The notes beneath the pieces are model-generated. The model did not search any database. It was not told the DNA's origin and saw nothing but the letters and a program-made list of their open reading frames with translations. A stretch of 64,000 nt of DNA from Actinomycetota bacterium (lineage in GTDB: Bacteria; Actinomycetota; Acidimicrobiia; Acidimicrobiales; RAAP-2): NCBI GenBank assembly GCA_021324045.1, contig JAJPJV010000003.1:1-64000 (forward strand), read 5' to 3'. Positions 50,426 to 58,801 of this stretch are shown here, piece by piece. Each line of letters opens with the position of its first letter. Position 1 is the first letter of the stretch. The position numbers were made by a program, and so were the translations under genes.

Positions 50426-51998
50426 CGTTGACCCACACGTACTCGATCCCGGTCGATCCCACGACGAGGCGGTCGGCACCGCCGGGCTGATCGTGCACTC
50501 GCTGCAGCGGAACCGTTCCGACCGTTGCGGGATCGAAGGCCACAAGGTCGGCGTAGAAACCCTCGCGAATCAGGCCGCGATCGACGAGGCGAAAGGCCTG
50601 GTGCGGGTGGCCGGTCAGCCGCCACACCGCATCCTCGAGCGCGAGCACCTTGCGCTCTCGGACCCAGCGTTCGAGGAGATGCGTGGAGAAGCAAGCGTCG
50701 CAGAGCTGGCTCGCATGCGCTCCCGCATCGGAGAGGCCGAGGAGGGGGCGCTTGTCGGCGAGGAGCGTCCCGAGCTCCTCGCCCCCGTCGTTGTCCATGA
50801 CGACACGGAACCGGGTCGCCATGGAGTCAGCGAGGGCAAGGTCGACCATCAAGTCGAACGGTGTCGTCCCCCGCTCGCTGGCAAGCCGGTCCAGCGGGAT
50901 CCCCAGCACCGCTCGATGAGCCACGGTCTCCTCGACGGTGATGCGTGGCCAACGGTGCCTCCATCGTTCGAGCGTCGGTTGGCGAGCGCGGTCGCGCCAT
51001 CGAGCGTCTTTGTAGAGCTCGCCCCGCTGAGGACGTGGGCAGGCGAGAACCTCCTTCCACTCGTCGACCTCACCGAGCGGCGTCGGGTCAGCCATGTTGA
51101 TCTGCATGACGATCTCCCGGCAGGCCAACTGGGGGTACACCTCGCCCGGCAACGCCGCGGCACGTTCGAGCGTACGCATGGCGGCCCCCGGCCGTTCCGC
51201 ACGTGCCAACAGCGCGGTCCAGGTGACCGGAACGCCGTAGTTCGTCGAGAGCTCGGAGAGCTCTTCGATGAAGAGCCCAGGGCCGACCGCGACCGCGAGC
51301 ACCCCCTTGCCCATCTCACCCAACACCGATGCAAGGGCGTAGACCTCCTCGACCTGCGCGAACCGGCTGGGCACGGGTCGGCCGAATGCACCCTGGTGCT
51401 GAGGAGCTCGGGAGGTCGAGAACCCGATCGCTCCCGCTCGTAGCGCTTCGCGCAGGAGCGCACGCATCTTTTTGACCTCTTCGCCGGTCGCGGGGCGCTC
51501 GTCACTGCCCACAACGAAGAGGCGGAGCGCACTGTGACCGAGGAACACTGCGACATTCAGGCGCTTTCGGCGGCGATCGAGAGCGTCCAGATACTGCGGA
51601 AAGGTCGTGAAGCACCAGTCGATTCCCGCATTGAGCGCATCCATAGACATGCCCTCGACGTTCTCGAGCAAGCGCACGACCAGTTCTCGATGGTCCGGAT
51701 GCGTGGGAGCGACGCCGAATCCGCAGTTGCCCATGACAACGCTCGTCACGCCGTGCCAGCTCGAGGGCGTCAGGTCACCATCCCAGAGAATTTGCGCGTC
51801 GTAGTGCGTATGAACGTCGATGAACCCCGGCGCAAGGGTCAATCCGTCGAGATCCACCACCTCTGTGGTGCGGGCTGGGCTGAGTTCCCCCGGCGGAGCG
51901 ATCGCAACGATGCGGTCGCCGCCGACTGCGACATCGGCAGGGCGACCAGGCGACCCGGTGCCGTCGATCACGTTCGCGTCGCGAAGCAGTACATCCAT
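50358..51998 (-). CDS. N-acyl-D-amino-acid deacylase (D-aminoacylase family)
   Basis: A 546-residue amidohydrolase-superfamily enzyme. Metal and active-site features: GFIDVHTHYDAQ, the Cys of MGNCGFG (a known metal ligand in D-aminoacylases), the His in FLGHSALRL, and the catalytic Asp in GLSDAGAHASQ. The C-terminal beta-sandwich closes with ADLVAFDPATVG. The family removes acyl groups from D-amino acids or N-acyl conjugates; members in catabolic islands often have unknown substrates. A purine-rich site GGAGGGGAG precedes the ATG at 51998. It lies between the amidohydrolase at 52303 and the Ltp2-like gene in a long minus-strand operon. Confidence 0.88.
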   Translation of the reverse strand: MDVLLRDANVIDGTGSPGRPADVAVGGDRIVAIAPPGELSPARTTEVVDLDGLTLAPGFIDVHTHYDAQILWDGDLTPSSWHGVTSVVMGNCGFGVAPTHPDHRELVVRLLENVEGMSMDALNAGIDWCFTTFPQYLDALDRRRKRLNVAVFLGHSALRLFVVGSDERPATGEEVKKMRALLREALRAGAIGFSTSRAPQHQGAFGRPVPSRFAQVEEVYALASVLGEMGKGVLAVAVGPGLFIEELSELSTNYGVPVTWTALLARAERPGAAMRTLERAAALPGEVYPQLACREIVMQINMADPTPLGEVDEWKEVLACPRPQRGELYKDARWRDRARQPTLERWRHRWPRITVEETVAHRAVLGIPLDRLASERGTTPFDLMVDLALADSMATRFRVVMDNDGGEELGTLLADKRPLLGLSDAGAHASQLCDACFSTHLLERWVRERKVLALEDAVWRLTGHPHQAFRLVDRGLIREGFYADLVAFDPATVGTVPLQRVHDQPGGADRLVVGSTGIEYVWVNGVATRIAGQDVPQVASGRLLRS

Positions 51999-52302
51999 CT
52001 CGGCTCCCCTCCTTCGGGACGCCCACCAACTCGCCGCGCCCTCAAGCTGCGAGGACGAGCGGGTGCTCGCCCTCATCTTCTCACCACAAGCGGTGGGATG
52101 GCGCCGCTGGCTGTCCCCGCGCCGCTGGACTGGGCCCGAACGGAGCAAAGCTGATGTACTCCACCTCACGCAGCGACAGCGCACCCCTGCCGACGCGCGA
52201 ACTCCGTCGAAGCCCACCGGCAATGCCGAGACGATGCCGACCGCCCCGCACGCTCAGCAACGGTCCGGCTCCATCGCTCCGGACCCTCAGCTGCCGCGGG
52301 TG
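51999..52302. other. Intergenic stretch with no gene recognised, one candidate operator
   Basis: About 300 bases between two minus-strand genes. The only pattern seen is the palindrome at 52056-52069. Open frames here have no family signature. Confidence 0.4.
52056..52069. promoter_or_regulatory. Candidate operator CGAGCG-GG-TGCTCG
   Basis: A variant of the shared palindrome with C and G at the outer positions (CGAGCACCCGCTCG on the minus strand). It lies about 60 nt before the D-aminoacylase start, and AAGATG upstream of it could be a -10. It is the weakest member of the set. Confidence 0.3.
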
Positions 52303-53478
52303 TCAGATCCGGTACAGCTTGCGAGCATTCTCCCCGAGGATCTTTCGCCGTGCCTGAGGCGAGAGGGTGGCCATCTTCTTCTCCACGCTCTGCAGCGGGT
52401 GCGGGTACAGGCACGTCGGGTGCGGGAAGTCGGTCTCGAAGAGGATCGCGTCCTCGCCGACCGCCTCGATGAGCTCGGGCAGCTTGTTGCGGTTGTTCTC
52501 GAACCAGAACGTCGCGTAGAAGTTGCTCCGGAAGTACTCCGAAGGCGGCTTCTTCAGCGCCTTGAACTCCTCGGGTGCGTTCTCGGCCATCTCGTAGTCG
52601 AGAGCTTCGAGGATGAAGGGAATCCACCCCACGCCGCTTTCCACCGACACCATCTTGAGGTCCGGATGGCGATCGAAGATGCCCGAGACGATCGCGTTCG
52701 CAACCACGCGTGCATTGCCGACGAAGAGCAGCGTGCCGCTGAGCGCCAGCTGGGTGTTGGGCGCCTGGGAAGGCCAGTGGTACTTCCCACGGAAGGTTTC
52801 CGCCGTGACGCTTGCCCCGATATGGAAGTGCACTGGCAGCTGGAGCTCAGTGCAGACCTCCCAGAACGGGTCCCACGCGGCATTCGCCAGATCCGGCGCG
52901 CCCAGGTCCTGGGGGTCCGAGGTCATGTTCACCCCCCGAGCCCCCATCGCCGCAACCCGCCGCGCTTCGGCGACCGATGCCTCGACACTCCAGGCCGGCA
53001 TCAGCGGCAGGGGCAGCAGCCGCTCGTTCGAATCAGCCTGAATCTGAGCCTGTGCGTCGTTGTAGAGCTGCATCGTGAGGAGCGACAGCTCTGGATCCGC
53101 AGCCTGACCGAGCGCTTGTCCGCCCAGACCGATCGTGGATGGAAAGATCACCTGCGCATCGATCCCGGACTCGTCCATCACCTGGAGGCGAACCTTGGGG
53201 TCGTAGGCGCCGACGTGGATCATCTCGAAATCCCAGTGATGCAGGGCGAGGTCTGCGGCCTCCTTGCGCCCATCACGCCCGACCACCCCAGCTGCGCTGT
53301 AGAGGCCCACGGGATGGCCATTGAACACCCACATCCGCTTCCCGTCGATCACCTCGACATGGGGCACACGGTCTTTGTACGCAGGCGGCGCAAGCTTCGT
53401 GAACAGGTCCGCCGGCTCGCTCCAATGCGAGTCACAGTCGACCACGAACATGCTTTCGGTCGACGCATCTTCCGTCAT
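52303..53478 (-). CDS. PF04909 amidohydrolase, DFPHPT subfamily
   Basis: A 391-residue ACMSD-like hydrolase: VVDCDSHWSEPADLF (metal site), VHFHIGASVTAETF (strand His), MVSVESGVGWIPF, YATFWFE, and LFETDFPHPTCLYP (metal Asp), ending ENARKLYRI. It is a close paralogue of the truncated gene at 62946, with long shared blocks, and a more distant one of 38909. It should bind one or two metal ions and act on a ring-derived or beta-keto acid. The ATG at 53478 is chosen; in-frame GTG codons just upstream are possible. It starts the minus-strand operon that continues through the D-aminoacylase and Ltp genes. Confidence 0.9.
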   Translation of the reverse strand: MTEDASTESMFVVDCDSHWSEPADLFTKLAPPAYKDRVPHVEVIDGKRMWVFNGHPVGLYSAAGVVGRDGRKEAADLALHHWDFEMIHVGAYDPKVRLQVMDESGIDAQVIFPSTIGLGGQALGQAADPELSLLTMQLYNDAQAQIQADSNERLLPLPLMPAWSVEASVAEARRVAAMGARGVNMTSDPQDLGAPDLANAAWDPFWEVCTELQLPVHFHIGASVTAETFRGKYHWPSQAPNTQLALSGTLLFVGNARVVANAIVSGIFDRHPDLKMVSVESGVGWIPFILEALDYEMAENAPEEFKALKKPPSEYFRSNFYATFWFENNRNKLPELIEAVGEDAILFETDFPHPTCLYPHPLQSVEKKMATLSPQARRKILGENARKLYRI

Positions 53479-53792
53479 CACCACGATCCCAACTCCCTCT
53501 CTTCGCACAACCCTTCTTGTGGACTGTAATCGTGCCAACCAGCAGGCCATGACCGCCGAAGTGACCGCACACGGCGGCGGTCGTCGGTCATGGTGCACTC
53601 ATCAACCAACCCGAGGCGGTTGATCGCCATGAACGAGACGGCGTCGAGGGTTGCCCTCGATCCATCCGATGCCCCCTCGCCGGGACGCATCGCCGTGCCA
53701 GGGTCGTCCGGCGCGAGGAACCCCACGGGGGCGGGAGTGCCGATCGCACGAAGGGCTCCCCGAAGTCATGAGCGCTGGGCCCTCCTGAATGG
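53479..53792. other. Intergenic stretch with no gene recognised
   Basis: About 310 bases between two minus-strand genes. No family-bearing frame, operator palindrome or strong hairpin was seen. It probably carries the terminator of the LLM gene upstream and the promoter of the amidohydrolase operon. Confidence 0.4.
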
Positions 53793-54911
53793 TCAGCCGG
53801 CGCTTTGCACCCCGACCGGTGCGTCATAGGTCACCCCGATGTCGCCCCCGACGTCATAGCGCTTGAGCTCCGGCAGCACCTCGGTGGCGAAGAGCTCGAA
53901 GTTCGCTCGTGCCTCGTCATCAGGCATACCACCGAAGGTGACGTCGATAACCAGGGCACCCGCGTCGCAGCGCTGGGTGTAGTCGAGCAACTTCTCGGTT
54001 ACCTGCTCCGGCGAGCCCCACACCTGGAGGTCGGCCAGGAAACCGTTGAAACGCTCGAGCCCGTGCTTGGCGATGTTGGCCGCTAGGGCACCGTAGTACT
54101 CGTAACCCTCGATCTCGGCAAAGCCGGGATTGTCGAACTCGTAGTGTTCGACCGTCGAGCGTGCCCAGCGCTGCAGGTAGACCTCTCGCATCCGCCGGGC
54201 CTGCTGTGGGTCGTGGCTGACCCCGACGACGAGGACCAGAACCGGCTTCGGCGCCTCGGAACCGTTGAGCTCCCGAAAGCGCTCCCGGTAATCGGCCAGC
54301 TCGGCTTGGGCCGTCTCCCACGGCTTTTGGGCAATCACCAAGATCCCCACGCCCATCCGGGCCATCAGCTCGATCGAGGCGGGCGAGACGGCCGCTGCGA
54401 ACGTCCTTCCCTTGAAGCTCGCGAGCGGCTTGGGCCGGATCGCCACACGCGGCTGTTTGTAAAGCTCGCCGTCATACTCGATGTAGCCGGTCTCCAGGGC
54501 CTCCAGAATCGCCGCCGAGTACTCGGTGAACCGGCGTCGTGATTCCCCCATCACGAGCCGGAAGTTGTTGAACTCGATGCGCCCGAGGCCCCGGCCGAGT
54601 CCGGCGATTGCCCGCCCACCAGAAAGGTGGTCGAGCACCACGTAGCTCTCTGCAACACGAACAGGGTCGTGCCAAGGCAGGACCGTCACCATCTGACCGA
54701 GCTTGACTCGCTTGGTCTGGCCCGCCAGCCACGACAGCACCATCGGCGTTTGCGGCGTGAGCTGGTAGTCCGAGAAGTGGTGCTCGGAGAACCAGATGGA
54801 GTCGAAGCCGGCGTCCTCCGCCCGGACGGCGAGGCCCAGCTCGCGACGGTAAACCTCGGCGTCCGCCTTTCCGTCGAGCGCCTGCATTGTCAGACCGAGA
54901 CCTACGTGCAT
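53793..54911 (-). CDS. LLM-class flavin-dependent monooxygenase
   Basis: A 372-residue bacterial-luciferase-like protein. Motifs: GFDSIWFSEHHFSDYQ, MVTVLPWHDPVRVAE, LSGGRAIAGLGRGLGRIEF, and a C-terminal VWGSPEQVTEKL. The EHHF signature points to FMNH2-dependent alkanal/LuxA-type monooxygenases rather than F420 reductases, so Baeyer-Villiger-like oxygenation of a ketone is plausible. GGAAG 5 nt before the ATG at 54911 decides the start over a GTG at 54917. It is a single gene preceded by a -10/operator pair at 54948-54967. Confidence 0.9.
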   Translation of the reverse strand: MHVGLGLTMQALDGKADAEVYRRELGLAVRAEDAGFDSIWFSEHHFSDYQLTPQTPMVLSWLAGQTKRVKLGQMVTVLPWHDPVRVAESYVVLDHLSGGRAIAGLGRGLGRIEFNNFRLVMGESRRRFTEYSAAILEALETGYIEYDGELYKQPRVAIRPKPLASFKGRTFAAAVSPASIELMARMGVGILVIAQKPWETAQAELADYRERFRELNGSEAPKPVLVLVVGVSHDPQQARRMREVYLQRWARSTVEHYEFDNPGFAEIEGYEYYGALAANIAKHGLERFNGFLADLQVWGSPEQVTEKLLDYTQRCDAGALVIDVTFGGMPDDEARANFELFATEVLPELKRYDVGGDIGVTYDAPVGVQSAG

Positions 54912-54947
54912 GCTCACTTCCTACCACATCTCGTGTCCAGCGTCGAG

Positions 54948-54967
54948 TGAATGCCCACTCACTTATC
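54948..54967 (-). promoter_or_regulatory. Promoter with operator TGAATG-CC-CACTCA
   Basis: On the minus strand GATAAG (54967-54962) is followed directly by TGAGTGGGCATTCA (54961-54948). The order, -10 hexamer then palindrome, is the same as at 14442-14462 and 30066-30086. It precedes the luciferase-like gene. Confidence 0.55.
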
Positions 54968-55087
54968 CCATGCGGCGATGAGCGTTTCTGGGACACCAAC
55001 AGTTCGAGAACGGTTTCGAAACAGCTGTCGGCCTTGACCGCCGCAGCCCCGAGCGTGCGCATCGGCGCCCCGGCTGGCCGGAGGCAG

Positions 55088-56242
55088 TTACCGGATGGCC
55101 TGCGATGCTCGGAGCCTGCTGATCTCCTCGCTCGAGAACCCCCAATCTGCGAGGGCCTCGTCGGTGTGCTCTCCCGGCCGCGGCGGTGGTCCTGCGATGG
55201 CCGCGGCACTGCGGCTGAACCGAGGAGCCGGCGCCGGCTGGACGACCCCGGCGAGGGTGGTGAACGTCTTGCGCTCCCGGTTGTGGGGATGTAACGGCGC
55301 CTCGTCTGGGTCCAGGACCGGGGCAAAACAGGCGTCAGTGCCCTCGAGCAGGGCACACCACTGCGCCCTGGTCTTGGTCTTGAACAGGGCCGCCATGCGC
55401 TGCTTCATCGCCGGCCAAGCGCTGCGATCGGACTGCGCGGGGATCGGCCCCTTCCCGTCGCGCTCGTCGAGCAGTCCGGTGAGACGCAGCAGCTCCCGGC
55501 ACGAGCGCTCGTCGATCGGACCGATGGAGATGAAACGGCCGTCAGCGGTCTCGTACACCTCGTAGAACCAGGCACCCGTGTCGAGGAGGTTCGTACCACG
55601 CGCTCCCCACTGGCCGCTGGCCCTGAGCCCGTGCACCATCCCGGCCAGCAGCGCGGCTCCGTCGACCATGGCGGCATCGATCACCTGACCCTTCCCCGAC
55701 CGCGAGGCCTCGAGGATTCCGCACACGATCCCGAACGCCAGCAACATGCCGCCACCGCCAAAGTCGCCGACCAGGTTGAGGGGGGGCACCGGCGCGTCAC
55801 CGGCTCTTCCGATCATCGACAGGGTGCCCGACAGTGCGAGGTAGTTGATGTCACGCCCTGCTGCCTGCGCGTACGGACCGGTTTGCCCCCACCCGGTCAT
55901 GCGCCCGTACACGAGCTTCGGTTGTCGGGCAAGGCATGCCTCGGGGCCGACACCGAGCCGTTCGGTCACCCCGGGACGAAAACCCTCGATCAGCGCGTCC
56001 GCTCGTTCGACCAGCCGAAGCACCACCTCGGGGCCATCGGGGTGCTTGAGGTCGACGCCCACCGACCGGCGCCCTCGCGCGTTGACGTCCCACAGCGGGG
56101 CGGCATTGGCCGCATCGACCGCCTCGGCGCGGTCGATGCGGAGGACCTCCGCGCCCATATCGGAGAGCATCATGGCCGCGAACGGCCCCGGCCCGATACC
56201 TGCGAGCTCGACGATCCGATAGCCCCGAAGCGGACCACTCAC
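55088..56242 (-). CDS. AMACR/CoA-transferase family III protein with His-to-Arg change
   Basis: A 384-residue CaiB/BaiF-fold protein closest to alpha-methylacyl-CoA racemases: GIGPGPFAAMMLSDMGAEVLRIDR-type start, MTGWGQTGPYAQ, LNLVGDFGGGGM, and WFYEVYETADGRF. In M. tuberculosis MCR the catalytic residues are His126, Asp156 and Glu241. The Asp (VGDFGGG) and Glu (YETADG) are conserved here, but the AGHDINY motif reads AGRDINY. One base (CAT to CGT) would explain it. Racemase activity is therefore doubtful; a CoA-transferase or one-base epimerase role is possible. The GTG at 56242 has GGAGG 7 nt upstream. It follows the dehydrogenase pair on the same strand. Confidence 0.9.
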   Translation of the reverse strand: MSGPLRGYRIVELAGIGPGPFAAMMLSDMGAEVLRIDRAEAVDAANAAPLWDVNARGRRSVGVDLKHPDGPEVVLRLVERADALIEGFRPGVTERLGVGPEACLARQPKLVYGRMTGWGQTGPYAQAAGRDINYLALSGTLSMIGRAGDAPVPPLNLVGDFGGGGMLLAFGIVCGILEASRSGKGQVIDAAMVDGAALLAGMVHGLRASGQWGARGTNLLDTGAWFYEVYETADGRFISIGPIDERSCRELLRLTGLLDERDGKGPIPAQSDRSAWPAMKQRMAALFKTKTRAQWCALLEGTDACFAPVLDPDEAPLHPHNRERKTFTTLAGVVQPAPAPRFSRSAAAIAGPPPRPGEHTDEALADWGFSSEEISRLRASQAIR

Positions 56243-56267
56243 CTTCGTCCTCCCCACCGAACTGGAC

Positions 56268-57410
56268 TCACGACAACGCGCGGCTGCCAGCAATCTCGTT
56301 CGTGCCGACAGAGAGGTAGCGGCGAGCGAGGCGCTTGCGATGTGCACGCGGCGATCCGAACAAAGATCTGTTGAGCAACGCGCGCTTGAGATACGTGTGG
56401 ATCCCGCTCTCCCAGGTGTAGCCGATGCCGCCGTGGAGCTGCATTGCCTTGCCCACGATGCCGACCGCCGCCCCGGTGACGTGTGCCTTCGCCATCGAGA
56501 CGGCGATGCCGAGGTCGGGGTCGTTTCGCACCATTGCGTCGATTGCTGCGCCAACCAGCTCCCGGGAGACCTCGATCTGCACCAGCATGTCCGCGCACGC
56601 GTGCTTCACGGCCTGGAAGGAACCGATGGGCCTCCCGAACTGGTAGCGGACGCGCGCGTAGGCAGCCGTGGCTTCCATCATCGCCTCAGCGAGCCCCAGA
56701 CTGTCGCACGCGATCGCGAGAGCGCCGCGATCGGCCAGGTGCTGGACCGAGGTCGCAGGGTCGGCCTCGAAGCGCAAGAGCGCGCTCTGCGCTCCCTCAA
56801 CGGCATCGGCCCTGAGCTGCCCGAACCGTCGGGTGGCGTCGAGCAACGGTTGCTCGGAGACGCTCAGACCTGGGGTGGCACGGCCCAGCACGACCATGAC
56901 CACATCGCCGCTCTGATCGCGAGCAAGCACCAGGAACCGGTCGGCATCGATGGCGTCGGGCACAAAGGACGCTTGGCCGTCGAGGCGGAAACGACCCCCC
57001 GAGGACTCGACACGGAACGGGGTCTCCGCGCTCGCGACCTCCGCCTGCGCGGTCGGGACGACCACCGCGACCCGCAGCCCACCGGTGGCGATGCCATGGA
57101 GGAGCTCGTCGCGCTCCCTCGCTGCACCCAGCAGGTTGAGGGCACCCACTCCGAGGACCACGGAGCCCAAGTAGGAGCTGGAGGTCGCGGCACGGCCCAT
57201 CTCCTGGAGGATGACCGCCACCTCTCCGAGGCTGGCGCCTGCCCCGGCGCAGTGCTCAGGAACTTCCAGACCCAGCCAGCCGAGTTCGGCGAGTACGGAC
57301 CATTCGACCGGCGCCGGTACGGATCCGGCAGTTCGTGTCCTGACCGCTCCCAGAACGTCACGGGCGACCGTGCGCAGCTCGTCGTGAACGGAAGCGAGGT
57401 CGGAGGTCAC
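56268..57410 (-). CDS. Acyl-CoA dehydrogenase, partner subunit of a pair
   Basis: A 380-residue acyl-CoA dehydrogenase-like protein. Recognisable parts: WLGLEVPEHCAGAGASLGEV, RVRYQFGRPIGSFQAVKH, and QLHGGIGYTWESGIHTYLKR. The substrate and flavin loops of the middle domain are weak, and the end lacks an E-G-T motif. Its GTG overlaps the stop of the 400-residue dehydrogenase upstream. The 400 + 380 pairing resembles mycobacterial FadE26-FadE27 (ChsE4-ChsE5) in layout. Together they should dehydrogenate a large branched or side-chain acyl-CoA. Confidence 0.88.
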   Translation of the reverse strand: MTSDLASVHDELRTVARDVLGAVRTRTAGSVPAPVEWSVLAELGWLGLEVPEHCAGAGASLGEVAVILQEMGRAATSSSYLGSVVLGVGALNLLGAARERDELLHGIATGGLRVAVVVPTAQAEVASAETPFRVESSGGRFRLDGQASFVPDAIDADRFLVLARDQSGDVVMVVLGRATPGLSVSEQPLLDATRRFGQLRADAVEGAQSALLRFEADPATSVQHLADRGALAIACDSLGLAEAMMEATAAYARVRYQFGRPIGSFQAVKHACADMLVQIEVSRELVGAAIDAMVRNDPDLGIAVSMAKAHVTGAAVGIVGKAMQLHGGIGYTWESGIHTYLKRALLNRSLFGSPRAHRKRLARRYLSVGTNEIAGSRALS

Positions 57411-58609
57411 TGGACTCCAGGCTCCCGAGGCAGGCCGAGCCCGCGCTCGCCGATGATGTTGCGCTGGATCTCGCTCGTGCCTGCAGGGATCGTCCACTCC
57501 CACGATCCGATGAAGTCGAGCACCCACGCCCCCGACTCCCATCCGCTCGACAGTGGCTTCTCCAGCTCGGCGTGCGCGGCCAGCCCACTGACGTCGGCGC
57601 CAAAGCCCATCATCCGTTGCAACAGCTCGCTGTAGTACAGCTTGACCACCGAAGCGTCTGCCGGCCCGCCACGTCCCTCATCGTTTCGCTCCACCAGACG
57701 CCGGCAGAGGAATCGGAGCGCGGTGATCTCGGTTTCAAACCCCGCGAGTCGATCGGCCACGAGGGAATCGTCGATCGGGCGCTCGCCATCGGGCGTCGGT
57801 CGAACGCAAGCTTGTAGCAGCCATTTGAAGCCCGCGTTCCCCAGCCGTTCAGCCAGCTCGAGCATCACCATCCCCCGCTCGGCGCCAAGCGTTGTCTGCG
57901 CGATCTGCCAACCGGCGTTCTCCCGACCGACGAGCTGGCTCGCTGGGATGATCACGTCGGTCAAGAACATCTCGCAGAAATGGGACTGACCGGTCGCCTG
58001 GCGAATCGGTCGCACGTCAACTCCGGGGGCATGCATGTCCATCAAGAAGTAGGAGATGCCGTGCCGCTTGGGCGCATCAGGATCGGTCCGTGCAAGCAGC
58101 AGGCACCAGTCGGCATGGTTGGCGCCGCTCGCCCACAGCTTCTGGCCGTTGACGACATAGACGTCGCCCTTTCGACGCGCGCTGGTACGGAGGCTCGCCA
58201 GATCCGATCCGGCTTCTGGCTCTGAGAACCCTTGGCACCAGATCTCGCCATCGAGAATGGCCGGGAGATGCCTTCGACGCTGCTCGTCAGTGCCGGCGGC
58301 AAGCAACGTCGATGCTGCATGGTGGATCGCAACGAACGCCAGGGTTAAACGCGGCGCATCGTGTGCAGCCAACTCTTGGTAAAGCACCATCTGCTGCCCC
58401 ACCGTGAGACCGCCTCCCCATTCCCTCGGCCAGTGGGGTACCGCATACCCTGCGTGGCGAAGCTCTTGGAACCAGGCCTTCTGGAAGTTGACGTACTCTT
58501 CCTCGGATACCCCCATCTGGGTCCTTCGCCAATCGGCGGGAACATGCTCGGCGCACCAGTTACGCACCTGCGCGCGAAACTCACCCAAATCCGTGCCGGA
58601 GATGCCCAT
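57407..58609 (-). CDS. Acyl-CoA dehydrogenase, large subunit of a pair
   Basis: A 400-residue member with full domains: VPHWPREWGGGLTVGQQ, CQGFSEPEAGSDLASLRT, NGQKLWASGANHADW, and WEWTIPAGTSEIQRNIIGER at the C-terminus. This is the usual sequence style of actinobacterial side-chain FadEs. It is co-translated with the 380-residue subunit and followed by the AMACR-like gene, an order suited to dehydrogenation of a methyl-branched acyl-CoA after configurational adjustment. The ATG at 58609 has a purine-rich AGGGAA directly upstream. It is divergent from the flavin/F420 protein at 58802. Confidence 0.92.
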   Translation of the reverse strand: MGISGTDLGEFRAQVRNWCAEHVPADWRRTQMGVSEEEYVNFQKAWFQELRHAGYAVPHWPREWGGGLTVGQQMVLYQELAAHDAPRLTLAFVAIHHAASTLLAAGTDEQRRRHLPAILDGEIWCQGFSEPEAGSDLASLRTSARRKGDVYVVNGQKLWASGANHADWCLLLARTDPDAPKRHGISYFLMDMHAPGVDVRPIRQATGQSHFCEMFLTDVIIPASQLVGRENAGWQIAQTTLGAERGMVMLELAERLGNAGFKWLLQACVRPTPDGERPIDDSLVADRLAGFETEITALRFLCRRLVERNDEGRGGPADASVVKLYYSELLQRMMGFGADVSGLAAHAELEKPLSSGWESGAWVLDFIGSWEWTIPAGTSEIQRNIIGERGLGLPREPGVQ

Positions 58610-58801
58610 TTCCCTCGCATGCTGTCACAGCCGTTCGGGATCGTCCAAGATCGCGGCATTGCCAAGCCTGGGCTCGGTCTTCGTCCCTCCCTTTCTGAGG
58701 CAGCCTCCAGTCCAGCGTCGCCACATGGCGGCGCCACCGATGCCCTCCGGTCCCCTCTTCGATCCTCACGGGACGAGGGGCCGCTTCTAAAGTGTGGAGC
58801 G

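Noticed and set aside
51820-53529. 569-codon plus-strand frame over the amidohydrolase at 52303
   Set aside because: Antisense shadow; the minus-strand protein has complete metal motifs.
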